NCBI GenBank assembly: GCA_910575005.1
Contig: CAJTCL010000006.1
Span: 1 to 64,000 of the forward strand
Source of the DNA: Lachnospiraceae bacterium
GTDB taxonomy: Bacteria > Bacillota > Clostridia > Lachnospirales > Lachnospiraceae
Reading direction: 5' to 3'
Length of the DNA: 64,000 nt
The notes under the pieces were generated by a model. The model saw only the letters and a list, made by a program, of their open reading frames with translations, was not told the DNA's origin and searched no databases. The position numbers and the translations under genes are program-made. How positions within the stretch are numbered: position 1 is the first letter of the stretch; every line of letters starts with the position of its first letter. Shown here in pieces: positions 43,787 through 55,100 of this stretch.

Positions 43787-43929
43787 TTACCTTTTTTGTA
43801 GATTTTATGGTAAAATGAAAAATCAATAAGCAAATGAGAAAGCGTGTATTTCAAATATTCTAGTGATAGAGAACTGGAGAGAAATAAATAGTTCTTATTG
43901 GCAGATGGGTGAACAGCAAAGGAGGATTT

Positions 43930-44775
43930 ATGGACGAAAAATCAAATAATAGGCAGGAAGTTGATCAAAAACTAGCTCAGTTAAAAGCACTTTTGAAGAA
44001 GTTAGGCAGTGTGTTGGTGGCGTTTTCTGGCGGTGTGGATTCTACTTTTTTATTAAAAGTGGCACAGGAAGTGTTGGGGGATCAAGTGTTAGCTGTCACT
44101 ATTGATTCTAATTCCTTTGCTAAGAAAGAATTGCGGGAAACACAAGTATTTTGTGAACAGCAAGGTATTGTGCAGGAAGTCTGTAAATTTAATGAGTTGG
44201 AAGTGGAGGGTTTTTGTCAGAATCCGCCCAATCGCTGTTATATATGCAAAAAGGCATTGTTTCAAAATTTATTAGAGATTGCCAAGGAACACAAAATTGC
44301 GTTTGTGGTGGAAGGTTCCAACATAGATGATGAGGGAGATTATCGTCCTGGAATGCAGGCAGTCAAAGAATTGGGAATTTGCAGTCCGTTGCGTGAGGTG
44401 AGATTGACGAAGCAGGAAATCCGTGAATTGTCCAGAAATTATGGTCTTGCTGTCTGGAACAAACCTTCGTCTGCCTGTCTTTCCTCGCGGTTTGCCTATG
44501 GAGAACAGATTACCAGGGAAAAATTGAAAATGGTAGAACAGGCAGAGCAATTTTTACAGGACTTGGGATTTATGCAGGTAAGAGTGCGTGTTCATGGCAG
44601 TTTGGCGCGTATTGAAGTGCTGTTAGAAGAAATTCCACAGTTAATGTTACAGGACAATCGAAAGCGGATTGCAGAAAAGCTCAAAGAATATGGTTTTTCT
44701 TATGTGACAATGGATTTGTGCGGCTACCGAATCGGCAGTATGAACGAGTCATTGACTGTCGATGAGAGAAAATAG
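43930..44775 (+). CDS. larE: ATP-dependent sacrificial sulfur transferase LarE-like
   Basis: 281 residues from ATG 43930, after AAAGGAGGATTT. PP-loop ATP-binding motif AFSGGVDSTFLLKVA, then CYICKKALF, VVEGSNIDDEGDYRPGMQAV and the family signature WNKPSSACLSSRFAYG, near the region of the sulfur-donor cysteine. LarE inserts sulfur into pyridinium dicarboxylate for the nickel-pincer cofactor of lactate racemase. No larB, larC or larA is in the window, so a broader role or genes elsewhere must be assumed. It is followed by tcdA, 41 bp downstream, probably in one operon. Confidence 0.9.
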   Translation: MDEKSNNRQEVDQKLAQLKALLKKLGSVLVAFSGGVDSTFLLKVAQEVLGDQVLAVTIDSNSFAKKELRETQVFCEQQGIVQEVCKFNELEVEGFCQNPPNRCYICKKALFQNLLEIAKEHKIAFVVEGSNIDDEGDYRPGMQAVKELGICSPLREVRLTKQEIRELSRNYGLAVWNKPSSACLSSRFAYGEQITREKLKMVEQAEQFLQDLGFMQVRVRVHGSLARIEVLLEEIPQLMLQDNRKRIAEKLKEYGFSYVTMDLCGYRIGSMNESLTVDERK

Positions 44776-44816
44776 ATTTTGTAAGAATAATAATATGGAA
44801 AGGACTGAGAGGCAAA

Positions 44817-45554
44817 ATGGAAAATCAATTTTCAAGAATGGAATTATTGATTGGCACAGAGAAGTTAAAACAGTTGAGGCAGATGCGGGTGGCAGTATTT
44901 GGGGTTGGCGGAGTTGGCGGTTATACGGTGGAAGCATTGGCACGCTGTGGAATTGGAATTTTGGATCTAATAGATAATGATAAAGTGTCTTTGAGCAATC
45001 TCAATCGCCAAATCTATGCACTGCACAGCACGGTTGGAAAATATAAAGTGGATGTGGCAAAGGAACGAGTACAAGATATCAATCCCCAGACAGAGGTAAA
45101 CAGTTATCGTGTTTTTTATTTGCCCCAGACAGCAAAACAATTTGATTTTACTGCTTATGACTATGTGGTGGATGCCATTGACACAGTTACTGGCAAATTG
45201 ATGCTGGCAGAGCAGGCAATGGCTGCTGGCACGCCGATCATCAGTGCTATGGGAGCAGGAAATAAAATGGATCCCACAGCTTTTCAAGTGGCAGATATTT
45301 CAGAGACGGCTGTCTGTCCATTGGCAAAGGTCATGCGGCGGGAATTAAAAAAACGGGGTATTAAAAACCTTAAGGTTGTTTATTCTCAAGAAAAACCGAT
45401 GACTCCTATATCAAACAGTGAAGTTTCCGTATTAGGCAATGCAGAATCAGGCAATAGAAATAGACAGATACCAGGCAGCATGGCATTTGTGCCCTCAACA
45501 GTAGGTATGATAGTCGCTGGGGAAGTGATTCGTGATCTATTGGAAAGTGAATAG
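44817..45554 (+). CDS. tcdA: tRNA threonylcarbamoyladenosine dehydratase
   Basis: 245 residues of the ThiF/MoeB/HesA E1-like family. Rossmann motif VAVFGVGGVGGYTVEALARC, DNDKVSLSNLNRQIYAL, VVDAIDTVTGKLML, AMGAGNKMDPTAFQVADISE and VYSQEKPMTPI mark the TcdA (CsdL/YgdL) subgroup. It uses ATP to cyclise t6A37 of tRNA to ct6A. The gene begins at ATG 44817 within AGGCAAA context, after larE. Confidence 0.93.
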   Translation: MENQFSRMELLIGTEKLKQLRQMRVAVFGVGGVGGYTVEALARCGIGILDLIDNDKVSLSNLNRQIYALHSTVGKYKVDVAKERVQDINPQTEVNSYRVFYLPQTAKQFDFTAYDYVVDAIDTVTGKLMLAEQAMAAGTPIISAMGAGNKMDPTAFQVADISETAVCPLAKVMRRELKKRGIKNLKVVYSQEKPMTPISNSEVSVLGNAESGNRNRQIPGSMAFVPSTVGMIVAGEVIRDLLESE

Positions 45555-45652
45555 TCAATGAAAGATAAATGGTTGAAAGTATATGAAAGATTGTGAAAAT
45601 GGCTTGTGTAAATAGTTTCTAGCTAGTATAATAGTACTTACTAATATAACAA

Positions 45653-45710
45653 GAGTAGGGTGTCAAAAGATTCGTTCTATCAGGAAGATCAACCTTTTGG
45701 CACCTTACTC
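45653..45710. repeat. 17-bp inverted repeat with 24-nt loop
   Basis: GAGTAGGGTGTCAAAAG (45653-45669) and CTTTTGGCACCTTACTC (45694-45710) pair over 17 positions with two G-T pairs. No T-run follows. It lies after tcdA and could be a processing element or a terminator core. Confidence 0.7.
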
Positions 45711-45743
45711 ATAATATGGAAGGAAATGATACGATTTATGTGG

Positions 45744-45871
45744 TGTATTGGTAATTGCGAAACTCAATCATTTTATAAATTTCATATACAAAACAAAATA
45801 TTTGTCTGAAATTTTATAAAATGTATATGAAATTTAGATAACATAATAGTTTCGCAATCACCTATAATGCA
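45744..45871. repeat. Nested inverted repeats, MITE-like
   Basis: Outer arms GGTAATTGCGAAACT (45750-45764) and AGTTTCGCAATCACC (45848-45862) with one mismatch. Inner arms TAAATTTCATATACA (45776-45790) and TGTATATGAAATTTA (45822-45836) are perfect. The whole 113-bp block folds into one long stem. It ends right at the promoter region of the gene at 45898 (TATAAT at 45863-45868). Confidence 0.75.
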
Positions 45872-45897
45872 GCGTAGAGAGAAAGGAGATGTGAAAA

Positions 45898-48720
45898 ATG
45901 AAAACAAAAGTCCGCAAAGGGATCTGTATTTTGACGGTTGCAGCCATGATTTCTGGGGGAATGCAGCAACCGGTATTGGCTGGTTATTCAGAAACAAAAA
46001 ATCAAGATTCTTTGCAGGTTAAGATGACTCCACTAACCAAGGAAAGTGGAGTCACTGTCACGAACGAAGACCAATTTATGAATGCATTGAAACAACAGCA
46101 AAGTCCAATTACGGTAAATGCAAATTTGGTTATTGGCGATGAGGCGGAGCAGGATGGCAGAATGAAGCCTGTGATGATTCCAGCCAACACAGTAATTGAA
46201 GGGACGCAAGGCAGCAGCATTAATAGCCGAAGTCCCATACAGCTTTTAGGAGATGGGGTCTGTTTTCGTAATATTGAGTTGAAATTTAGCAGTGGTACTG
46301 CAACAGGGAGCGTGGCACACCGGGAGATTTTTCTGGCGGGGCATAGTTTGACCTTGGATAATGTGAGCACTTGGCTGGAAGGTGGAGGAAATTTAGGATC
46401 GTTGGGAGGAGATGAGGATGAGCTGCTTCCCACGGTCTATGCGGGTGGTTATCCTGGCACAGTGAACGGAGAACATGCGTCACTTACAGTGGAAAATGCA
46501 AACACAAAAACAATGTTTCAGGCAGTCTATATGGGACATGGAGCGGGGAATGATGACAACGTTCCCTATACTGGAACGGCTGTATTAAACTTGGATCCAG
46601 ATTTAACAGTAAGGGAAAAAGTTGATACCAGCCAAACCAGTGAAGCTCAGATTAACATTGCTGGCAGTAAGTATGATACTGCAAAGACAAATAAATTTAG
46701 TGGAAATGAACATACTGTTTTAACCCTCAGTCAAAGTACAATCCCAAAGGCAGTTGTAGAAAATATTGGGCATTTGGTTTTGAAAGACGAGGGCTGCCTG
46801 CAGTCTGAAACAGATCAATTGCAAAATGTCACCCTACAAAATGGAGGATGTCTGGATCTCAATGGGGTAAAGGATGCCAAGGTGCATGGAGATTTTCAGG
46901 GAGTCGAAGATCAGACAGAGCAACGTGGAATTTTAGTTTTAAATAAGGAGGGCTCACTGTCTATACATGGCGCTGTTGATGGTACTACTCAATTTCAGAC
47001 AGACAGCCGCCAGTTTCCTGGAATTTTTAATATCGGAAAACCGTATGTTTTGGCAACACAGCAACCAGTATCGGGCAGTAGTTTTGTGTTGTCCCAAAAG
47101 AGCATTGACAATGGCTACCAATTAAATTATCAGAATGGTTCGTGGTCTGTAAATAAGGAAGAAGTGTCATTTATATCAGATATACAAATATTGTCAGCGC
47201 CAGAAAAAGTTGATTTGCGAAAGATTAAAGCAAACGCAGATGGCACAATACCAGATCAAAATACATTTCTTGAAGTTGTCTGGTATGATTCAGAAGGGAC
47301 ACCATTTACCAGTGATGAAGTGGAAGAATATGCCCTTTATGAAATGGATTATGTTATTAAAATTAGAACAGATTATTGGCAAAGTGATAGTCCAGATATT
47401 TTAGATAAAACGGATTGGTATCAGCCAGTATCACTAGTTACATCAGAAGAATTTCCTGGGAAGTATTTCTTACAGGCCGAAGAAAATGCACAGCCAGGGG
47501 ATTACACATTTCTATTTTGCTCGGATTATTTTGAGGATATAAATACTGTTGCAGATGTGAAAGCGTTGAAAAATACAGTAAAAGCAGCGCAGCAGATTAT
47601 TTTCTATGATGAAGATTTAGAAGAGGAAACACCCACACCGCCCGGAGGGGAAGAGACACCAGATTCGCCCGGAGGGGAAGAAACACCCACACCGCCCGGA
47701 GGGGAAGAGACACCAGATCCGCCCGGAGGAGAAGAGACACCCACACCGCCGGGAGGAGAAGAAACACCCACGCCACCGGGAGGGGAAGAAAAGCCAGATC
47801 CGCCCGGAGGAGAGGAAAACCCGAATCCGCCGGGAGGAGAAGAAACACCCACGCCACCGGGAGGAGAAGAGACACCCACACCGCCCGGAGGGGAAGAAAC
47901 ACCCACGCCACCGGGAGGGGAAGAAAAGCCAGATCCGCCCGGAGGAGAGGAAAACCCGAATCCGCCGGGAGGAGAAGAAACACCCACGCCACCGGGAGGA
48001 GAAGAGACACCCACACCGCCGGGAGGAGAAGAAACACCCACACCGCCCGGAGAGGAAGAGAAGCCAGAACCACCTGGAGGAGAGCAGCATACGCATAGTT
48101 ATACAGTTGTTACCAAGAAAGCAACATTGAAAAAGGATGGCAGCCGTATTGAGAAATGTAGCTGTGGCGTGATTAAGTCTCAGAAGAAGATTTATTATCC
48201 AAAGAAGATTACACTTTCTGCCAAGAGTTTTGTTTATAATGGCAAAGGGCAGAAACCACAAGTAAAGATTACAGACAGTAAAGGACAAAAGATCAATAGT
48301 TCAAACTATACTTTAAAGTACAAGAATAATATTAAGGTGGGGACAGCTTCTGTTACCATTACCTTTAAGAATAATTACAGCGGCAGTTTAAAGAAGACAT
48401 TCACGATTGTGCCAAAGAGTACAAATATATCAAAACTAACTGCAAAGTGTAAAGGTTTTACCGTAAAGTGGAAAAAGCAGAGTACACAGATTACAGGGTA
48501 TGAGATTGCGTATTCTACAAGCTCTAAATTTACCAAGAAGACAACAAAAACAGTAAGTGTGAAGAACGCAAAAGCTACTTCCAAAACAATTTCTAATTGC
48601 AAGCCAAAGAAGAAATATTATATTAGAGTTCGTACTTATAAGGCAGAAAAGATGAAAGGCAAGACCCAGAAATTTTATTCTTCATGGTCTAAAGTCAAGT
48701 CTGTGAAAACGAAAAAGTAA
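45898..48720 (+). CDS. Secreted surface protein with beta-helix-like head and TPPGGE stalk
   Basis: 940 residues; ATG 45898 follows AAAGGAGATGTGAAAA. A signal peptide (MKTKVRKGICILTVAAMISG, cleavage near VLAG) is followed by ~350 residues resembling a pectate-lyase-like right-handed beta-helix of the kind found in surface adhesins (FRNIELKFSSG, LTLDNVSTWLEGGGN, LNLDPDLTV). A spacer (440-575) and ~17 nine-residue ETPTPPGGE repeats form a stalk. The C-terminus has an Ig/MBG-like module (ITLSAKSFVYNGKGQKPQVK, IKVGTASVTITFKNNYSG) and a Fn3-like Lys-rich domain homologous to the one ending at 19020. No LPXTG sequence is seen. Probably an adhesin. Confidence 0.78.
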   Translation: MKTKVRKGICILTVAAMISGGMQQPVLAGYSETKNQDSLQVKMTPLTKESGVTVTNEDQFMNALKQQQSPITVNANLVIGDEAEQDGRMKPVMIPANTVIEGTQGSSINSRSPIQLLGDGVCFRNIELKFSSGTATGSVAHREIFLAGHSLTLDNVSTWLEGGGNLGSLGGDEDELLPTVYAGGYPGTVNGEHASLTVENANTKTMFQAVYMGHGAGNDDNVPYTGTAVLNLDPDLTVREKVDTSQTSEAQINIAGSKYDTAKTNKFSGNEHTVLTLSQSTIPKAVVENIGHLVLKDEGCLQSETDQLQNVTLQNGGCLDLNGVKDAKVHGDFQGVEDQTEQRGILVLNKEGSLSIHGAVDGTTQFQTDSRQFPGIFNIGKPYVLATQQPVSGSSFVLSQKSIDNGYQLNYQNGSWSVNKEEVSFISDIQILSAPEKVDLRKIKANADGTIPDQNTFLEVVWYDSEGTPFTSDEVEEYALYEMDYVIKIRTDYWQSDSPDILDKTDWYQPVSLVTSEEFPGKYFLQAEENAQPGDYTFLFCSDYFEDINTVADVKALKNTVKAAQQIIFYDEDLEEETPTPPGGEETPDSPGGEETPTPPGGEETPDPPGGEETPTPPGGEETPTPPGGEEKPDPPGGEENPNPPGGEETPTPPGGEETPTPPGGEETPTPPGGEEKPDPPGGEENPNPPGGEETPTPPGGEETPTPPGGEETPTPPGEEEKPEPPGGEQHTHSYTVVTKKATLKKDGSRIEKCSCGVIKSQKKIYYPKKITLSAKSFVYNGKGQKPQVKITDSKGQKINSSNYTLKYKNNIKVGTASVTITFKNNYSGSLKKTFTIVPKSTNISKLTAKCKGFTVKWKKQSTQITGYEIAYSTSSKFTKKTTKTVSVKNAKATSKTISNCKPKKKYYIRVRTYKAEKMKGKTQKFYSSWSKVKSVKTKK
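47626..48085 (+). repeat. 27-bp minisatellite encoding Pro/Gly/Glu stalk
   Basis: About 17 in-frame 27-bp units encode variants of ETPTPPGGE (TPDSPGGEE, KPDPPGGEE, NPNPPGGEE). A larger block (KPDPPGGEENPNPPGGEE plus three TP units) is itself duplicated, showing recent expansion. Confidence 0.9.
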
Positions 48721-48799
48721 CATATAAAAAAGATATAGAAAGATGAATAATGCTGTGCTGTCAGTAAATGTGTACTGGCAGTATGGCATTTTTATCGCA

Positions 48800-48877
48800 C
48801 TGCGGCAAAAATAAAATATGTCGCGAAAGCGACCCGCCGCAGGCAAAGAATCCTGAATGGCAGGATTCTTTGTTTTA
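48800..48877 (+). repeat. Structured intergenic element, copy A
   Basis: CTGCGGC (48800-48806) pairs with GCCGCAG (48836-48842), enclosing TCGC-GAAA-GCGA (48821-48832, GNRA tetraloop). AAAGAATCCTG (48845-48855) / CAGGATTCTTT (48861-48871) and a T-rich tail follow. A diverged copy with identical spacing lies at 60500-60576. The last part can act as a terminator for the surface-protein gene. Confidence 0.75.
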
Positions 48878-49033
48878 TAATAGGAAATTCCTTCTGATTT
48901 CCCATGAAAGAATAGGAGTATAGAAAGACATTAAAATGTTATCTATAGTTGTAAATGTTAATGAATATATATAGTTGGTTTACAATTGATGGCCAAAAAG
49001 CTCGAAAATGCTTATTTTTCGCGCGATTTTGTT

Positions 49034-49062
49034 TTGGATTTATACAAAAAAGATAATATAAT
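49034..49062 (+). promoter_or_regulatory. Candidate promoter of the polysaccharide-lyase-like gene
   Basis: TTGGAT (49034-49039), 17 bp, TATAAT (49057-49062). A leader of ~80 nt follows, with TGGGGTGAGA near 49081 able to pair with TCTCCCCCA near 49109. Confidence 0.5.
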
Positions 49063-49146
49063 AAAAGCATAAAATTATCGTGGGGTGAGAGTGCCTGTAT
49101 GTTCTATCTCCCCCATATACAACCAAAACAAAGAAGGAGAGACAAG

Positions 49147-52100
49147 ATGAAGCGAAGGAAGGGAAAGAAAAGCTGGAAATTCTCCACACTATTGTCATTG
49201 TTTCTGGCAGTGACAATGTTGGCGGGAAGTCTGCCGCTGACTGGATTTGAAGTAAAGGCGGCAGCAGATGACAACACAGCAAAACAAAGTGAAACGACTG
49301 AAAAAGCAGCAAACAGTGGATTTAATCATCCAGGGCTTCTGCACTCGCAGGAGGATCTTACAAGAGTATGGCAAAATGTAGAGAACAATGTGTCCCCCAA
49401 CAAGGAGACCTGGGATGCTTTGTGGTGGGATACCTTTTCTAATCCTAGTTGGTGGCCCCGCCCATTGGAGGGAGTTACCAGAGGAGGTGGCCGCGACAGT
49501 ATCAATCAATTGCGTATTGATATTCGCCGTGCTTATCAGAATGCCTTGATCTGGAAACTCAGCGGGGACGAGGCCCATGGAGAGGCAGCCTGCCGGATTA
49601 TCAATGCTTGGTCCTCCACCATGAAATGGTTGGGCGGAAATGCCGACAGATTTCTGGCAGCAGGACTTCAGGGCTATGAATTGGCAAATATCGGAGAGCT
49701 GATGCGGGATCATCCTGATTTTGATACAGAAGGATTGCAGAATCTCTTAATCAATGTATTTTATCCGATGAATCAAGATTTTATGGTACGGCATAATGAT
49801 TCTCATATTGGGAATTATTGGGCAAACTGGGAGCTTGCCAATCTCGCTTCCATGATTTCCATTGGTGTATATTGCGATCGGGAAGATATCTATGAGCAGG
49901 CGCTGAACTTTTTCAAGTATGGCAAAGGAAATGGCTCTTTCTATCATGCTATGCCTTATGTACTTGATCAAAATGGAGAAGAGCTGGTACAGTGGCAGGA
50001 ATCTGTCAGGGATCAGGGACATACCACTCTGGGACTGGTTCTGGCAGGAGTGATCTGCGAGACTGCCTGGAATCAGGGGGATGATCTATATGGATTGTCT
50101 GACAACCGTTTCTTAAAGGCAGTGGAATATTCTGTCAAGTACAATAGCCTGGGCGAAGAGGTACCCTCAAGCTTTTATCAGCGTGCATATGGAAATATGT
50201 ATAACAGCGCTGGGGGTTATAATAAGCCAAGGTATGAATGGCTGGCTGGCGTAAATCCTTATCAGCGGGGAAGCTGGCGTCCGATTTATTATCAGATGTA
50301 TAATCACTATGTAAATCGCAAAGGGTTAAAAATGTCCAATGTCAAGCGGATGATGGACAATGCAAATGGTACTTATATTGAAGGTGGTGCTGGTAACAGT
50401 TTGGATGAGCTGGGCTGGTACAGTCTGACTTATGCCAATGCGGGGGAGCGTGTGGAGGATAAGCCCATTCAGGGAGAGCTGACAGACGGCGTTTACCGAA
50501 TTTTATCTGCTTCCAGTGGAAAGTCATTGGTGGTAAATGGGGAGGGTAATCTGGCCTCGGCAGAAAAGGGCACCAGGAAGGATGAGTGGTGGTTGATTCA
50601 GAGCACTGGCGATGGAGAATATACCATTACCAATATGACAACTGGAAAAGCGATGCAGGTCAATGGAGAAGGTACTGGTATCAGAAATATAGGTGGTACA
50701 GATTTAACTTACAGCAATTATTATCTGGAAGGGACATCTGTTGGTACAAATGAGCCAGACAAAACCCGCAAACAGCGTTTTGCGTTCTTAAAAGATGATG
50801 ATGGTTCATTTAGAATAGTTCCCTCTCTGACATACCATGTATTGGCCTTGGAGGGGAACAGTACTGCAGATGATGCACGGATTGTTCAGTGGTGGAATGA
50901 CAGCGTGGGACAGTATGAAAACTACAGCAATGCAGCACAGCGCTGGAATTTTGAGAAGGCCACAGAGATTGGTACGGAGTTTACTTTTGATGATAAGAGT
51001 ACCGGATTTCGTACAACTTATGCGGAGGCGGAGGGAGACTGCACCCTGGAGACACACGATACTGGAAAGGCAGTATCTCTCAATGGAAGCAGTCAATTTC
51101 TGACTATTAAGACTAAAACCGACAAGAGTGTGCTGGCAGGTGAGACGGCATTCACGGTCAATTGCGAGATTAAGCCGCAGGCAGGAAGCAATAATTGGAT
51201 TTTCTATGCAGCGCCAAGTGGAACGCAAGATTCTGGGAAAGAAACATACTTAGGCATCAAAGAGGCAAATGGAACCATTACCGCTGAGGCATATAAGGAT
51301 GGCAAGAAATCAGCTTCTGTCAGCGCTGCTGGCAAAAATGACTGGTGCCAGGTGTCAGTCGTTTTTCATGGAGCAGAGATTATCCTCTATATCAATGGAC
51401 AGGAAAAAGCAAGAGAGACTGGAACTTGTAAAATTTCTGATATTGTCGGAGAGGACAGCATTACACAGATTGGCAAGGCAAATCTTGGCAGTGGGGAATA
51501 CTACAAGGGATTACTTGATAACTTAAAGATCACAGGCCATGCCATGACAGAGGGAGAAGTAATCAAAGGAGCAGGAGACTATGCCTTTGCAGAAATCAAG
51601 GTGCCAGAAACTTTAGTGGATTTTACTTTTGACGATACAGAGACAGGATTTACTGGTGGAGAGGCTGTTGCCAAAGGCTGTTACAGTCTTGCTGACCATG
51701 ATGGCGGCAAAGCGCTGTACTTAAACGGTTACAAAGATTACCTGAAAGTAACTGGCAAAGACGGCGGTTCCGTTGTGCCGGGAGGCCTTGTAAAAGAGAT
51801 GACAATCTCCCTACAGGCAAAACGGGACGGCGGTGATTTTGGCTGGGTATTTTATGCCGCGCCAGATGACACCACGCCAATCTTTGGCTGGGAGAAATAT
51901 CTTGGTGTATTAGATAATAATGGCACAGTTACTGCACAGCGTTTTTATAATCAAGGACAGCGTTTGCCAAGTGCAGAAGACAAGGCTCAGGCCGACCGCT
52001 GGCACTATTTGACCATCGTCTATACAGAGAACAATATTATTGTCTATGAAAACGGAGAGAAGATAGCAGAAGCAGACAACAATGCATCCTTATCGGATAT

Positions 52101-55100
52101 TTTCGGCAGTGATAGTATCTGGTATATTGGCAAAGCTAATTGGATCAAAGGAAATGGAGAAAAGGGAGAGCATTTCCGAGGATGGATTGACAATTATAAA
52201 GTGGTTTCGAGGGCATGGACTGCTGAGGAAGTAAAAACGGAGGCCCTAAAATATGTGGATAAGAGCATACTGCAGGCAGCGGTGGACAATCAGACTGCAG
52301 CAGATCAGAGTCAATACATAAAGGGGCGTTGGGAAACTTACCAGGCGGCATTAAAGACAGCGCAAGATACCTTGGCAGACAAACAGGCATTACAGTCAGC
52401 GGTAGATCCTGCGGCAGATGCTCTGGAGGATGTACAGGCATGGATGCGTCTGGATGAGGCTTTATATGTCTCTGTTGCCGCAGATAAGGAATCAGAGTAC
52501 ACGAAAAAGTCCTGGGCGTCATATGGGGAAGCGCTGACAGAGGCCAAGAATCTTCAGACAAGTGGAACGGCAAATCGCGCAGAGGTATTGGCAGCAGCAC
52601 AAACCTTACAGAAAACACAGAAAGCATTGATCGAAAAGGGTAATACCATTACAGAGGCTATCACCAGAATTGACGCCATTGGCAAGGTAGAATTGACTCC
52701 AGAGTGCAGCCGTAAAGTAATTTTAGCAAAACAGATCTGTGACATGCTGGATGAAGAGGAATTGGCAGAGATTCCGAATCTGTCCCATTTGACAGAGGCA
52801 GAAGCGGCAATGAAAGACTATCTGGCAGAATTTACCTTTGATGATGAAGAAACTGGATTTATCGGGGGGCAGGCAGTGGCGGAAGGTCAAAGTACCCATA
52901 CCATTCAAAATAGGGCTTTATATCTGGATGGAACCAGCAGCAATTGGCTCAATGTCACCAAGGCAGACGGCAGCAGCCTGTTGACGGGAAGAGACGAATT
53001 GACCATTTCCTTTGCAGCGAAACCAGAATCTGGAGTAAGCAACTGGATGTTCTATACAGCACCAAACGGTGAGGCACAAAATCTCAATAATGAAAATTAT
53101 CTGGGACTTTTGGAATACAATGGAACTCTGACAGCGGAGCGTTATAAGAACAGTGGTACAAGACCAGCGTCTGCCAGTGCTGCCAATGTAGATACTTCTG
53201 ACTGGCTGTATGTGACAATTGTACATACAGCAACGGAAACAACGCTCTATGTCAATGGAGAGAAAAAGGCAACACAGGAAAGCAGTATTGCTCTGTCAGA
53301 TATCTTAGGGGAAAATAGTATTCTACAGATTGGAAAGGCAAATTGGGGAAATGGAGAGTATTACAAAGGTCTGATCGATAACCTTAAGATCATGGGAACT
53401 GCCATGACAGAGGCGGAAATTAAACAGGAAGCTACAGAACATTTGGATTCTATTGTGGAACCTGAGAAGGTACAGAGTGCAATTGAAAAGATTAATGCGA
53501 TCGGAACTGTAGAGGCAACAGTTGCTTCTAGGGAGAAGATTGAGCAGGCAAGAGAAGCGTATGATAAGTTATCTTCAGCGGAAAAGGCTCTTGTCACCAA
53601 TGTAGAAACATTATTCCTGGCAGAGCTTGAGTATGAGGATTTGTTGGAGGAAGCGAAAAATGTATTGGCACAGTTCACTTTTGATGATGTAGAAAGTGGA
53701 TTTAAAAGTTCAGGCGCAGTAGCACAGCCAAATAATGAGCCAGTGATTGTTGCGGATCAGACGCGTGGAAATGTACTTTCTTTGGATGGAAGTGCAAACG
53801 TCTGGCTAAATCTCACGAAAGAAGATGGAAAGCCTTTACTTACTGGTGTGGAAGAATTGACAGTTTCATATTATAGTAAGGCAGATCGCACAGATACCAA
53901 CTGGGTATTTTACGCAGCTCCAAATGGAAATGCACAGACGCTAGGTACAGAACGTTATCTTGGTATCATGGAGAGTAGTGGAAAAGTTACGGCGGAGCGT
54001 TTTTTGAACGGAAGGCAGGACAGTGCGGAGGCGAATTATAATGCGGGCTGGAATCATGTTGTGGTTGTTTATGGGGCAGATGATGTTAAAATCTATATTA
54101 ATGGTATCCATGCATCAACTGCAAAGAATAATGGCGCTTTAAAGCAGATTTTAGGTGAGGGCAGTGTTGTTCAGATTGGAAAGGCAAATTGGGGAGATGG
54201 GGAATATTATCAGGGACTTCTGGATGATTATATAATATATAATTATGCATTTTCTGAGAGGGAGGTGCAGATCCTATGTGGTATTATTGCTGATCCCAAG
54301 CAGCTAAAAGAAAAGATCAGGGAAGCTAGAGCGATTCAGAAGGAAAATTATACAGATAAGAGTTTTGTGGCGCTGCAAAAAGCAATTGAACAGGCCAAAA
54401 AAGCATTTGATACAGTGACAACAGAAGCAGAGATAGAAGAAGCAATTGCAGCGCTGCAGGCGGCAATAGACGCTCTGGAACAAAAGGCCTTGGATGATAC
54501 AGCTCTAAGAAATAAAATCATTGAGGCCAAGGAGATAGAGCAGGGGAACTATACCGATGAGAGTTATGCAGCTTTGCAGGAAGCGATTGCAGCAGCAGAG
54601 AAAGCATTAGAAACAGTATCTTCTCCAAGTGAAGTTTCTGAGGCGGTAGATGCACTGCAAAGAGCGATTGACGCCTTGACAGAGAATGGGTCAGGGGATT
54701 CAGAGGATCCCAATCAGCCAGGTACTTTGGATCGTACACCGTTATTAGATAAGATTGCAGAGGCCAAGGAGATAGAGCAGGGGAACTATACCGATGAGAG
54801 CTTTGCAGCGCTGCAGGAAGCAATCGCAAGAGCGCAGGAGGCGCTTGACAGTGTGACTACACCAGAAGAAGTGGAGGAGGCAGTGTCAGCCTTGCAGCAA
54901 GCAATGGATGCGCTTACCGATAAGAACCACGGGAATTCAGGAAAGGTTTTGGTTAAAGAACTGAAATTGAATGCTTCTCAAAAGACGTTGACCATAGGGC
55001 AGAAATTTACAATCAATGTAACCGTAAGTCCCGAAAATGCTTTTAATCAGAACCTGGAATTTTCCAGCAATAATTCCAAGGTGGCAACGGTTTCTGAGGA

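Noticed and set aside
45653-45710. Known riboswitch
   Set aside because: It is a simple hairpin lacking conserved single-stranded elements of known classes, and no metabolite gene follows closely.
47597-48288. Three overlapping minus-strand open frames across the Pro-rich stalk
   Set aside because: They follow from the 27-bp periodicity of the plus-strand repeat, with no ribosome binding site or family match.
49099-49146. Upstream start for the giant lyase
   Set aside because: It would place a non-hydrophobic, proline-rich stretch before the signal peptide; ATG 49147 has the strong ribosome binding site.
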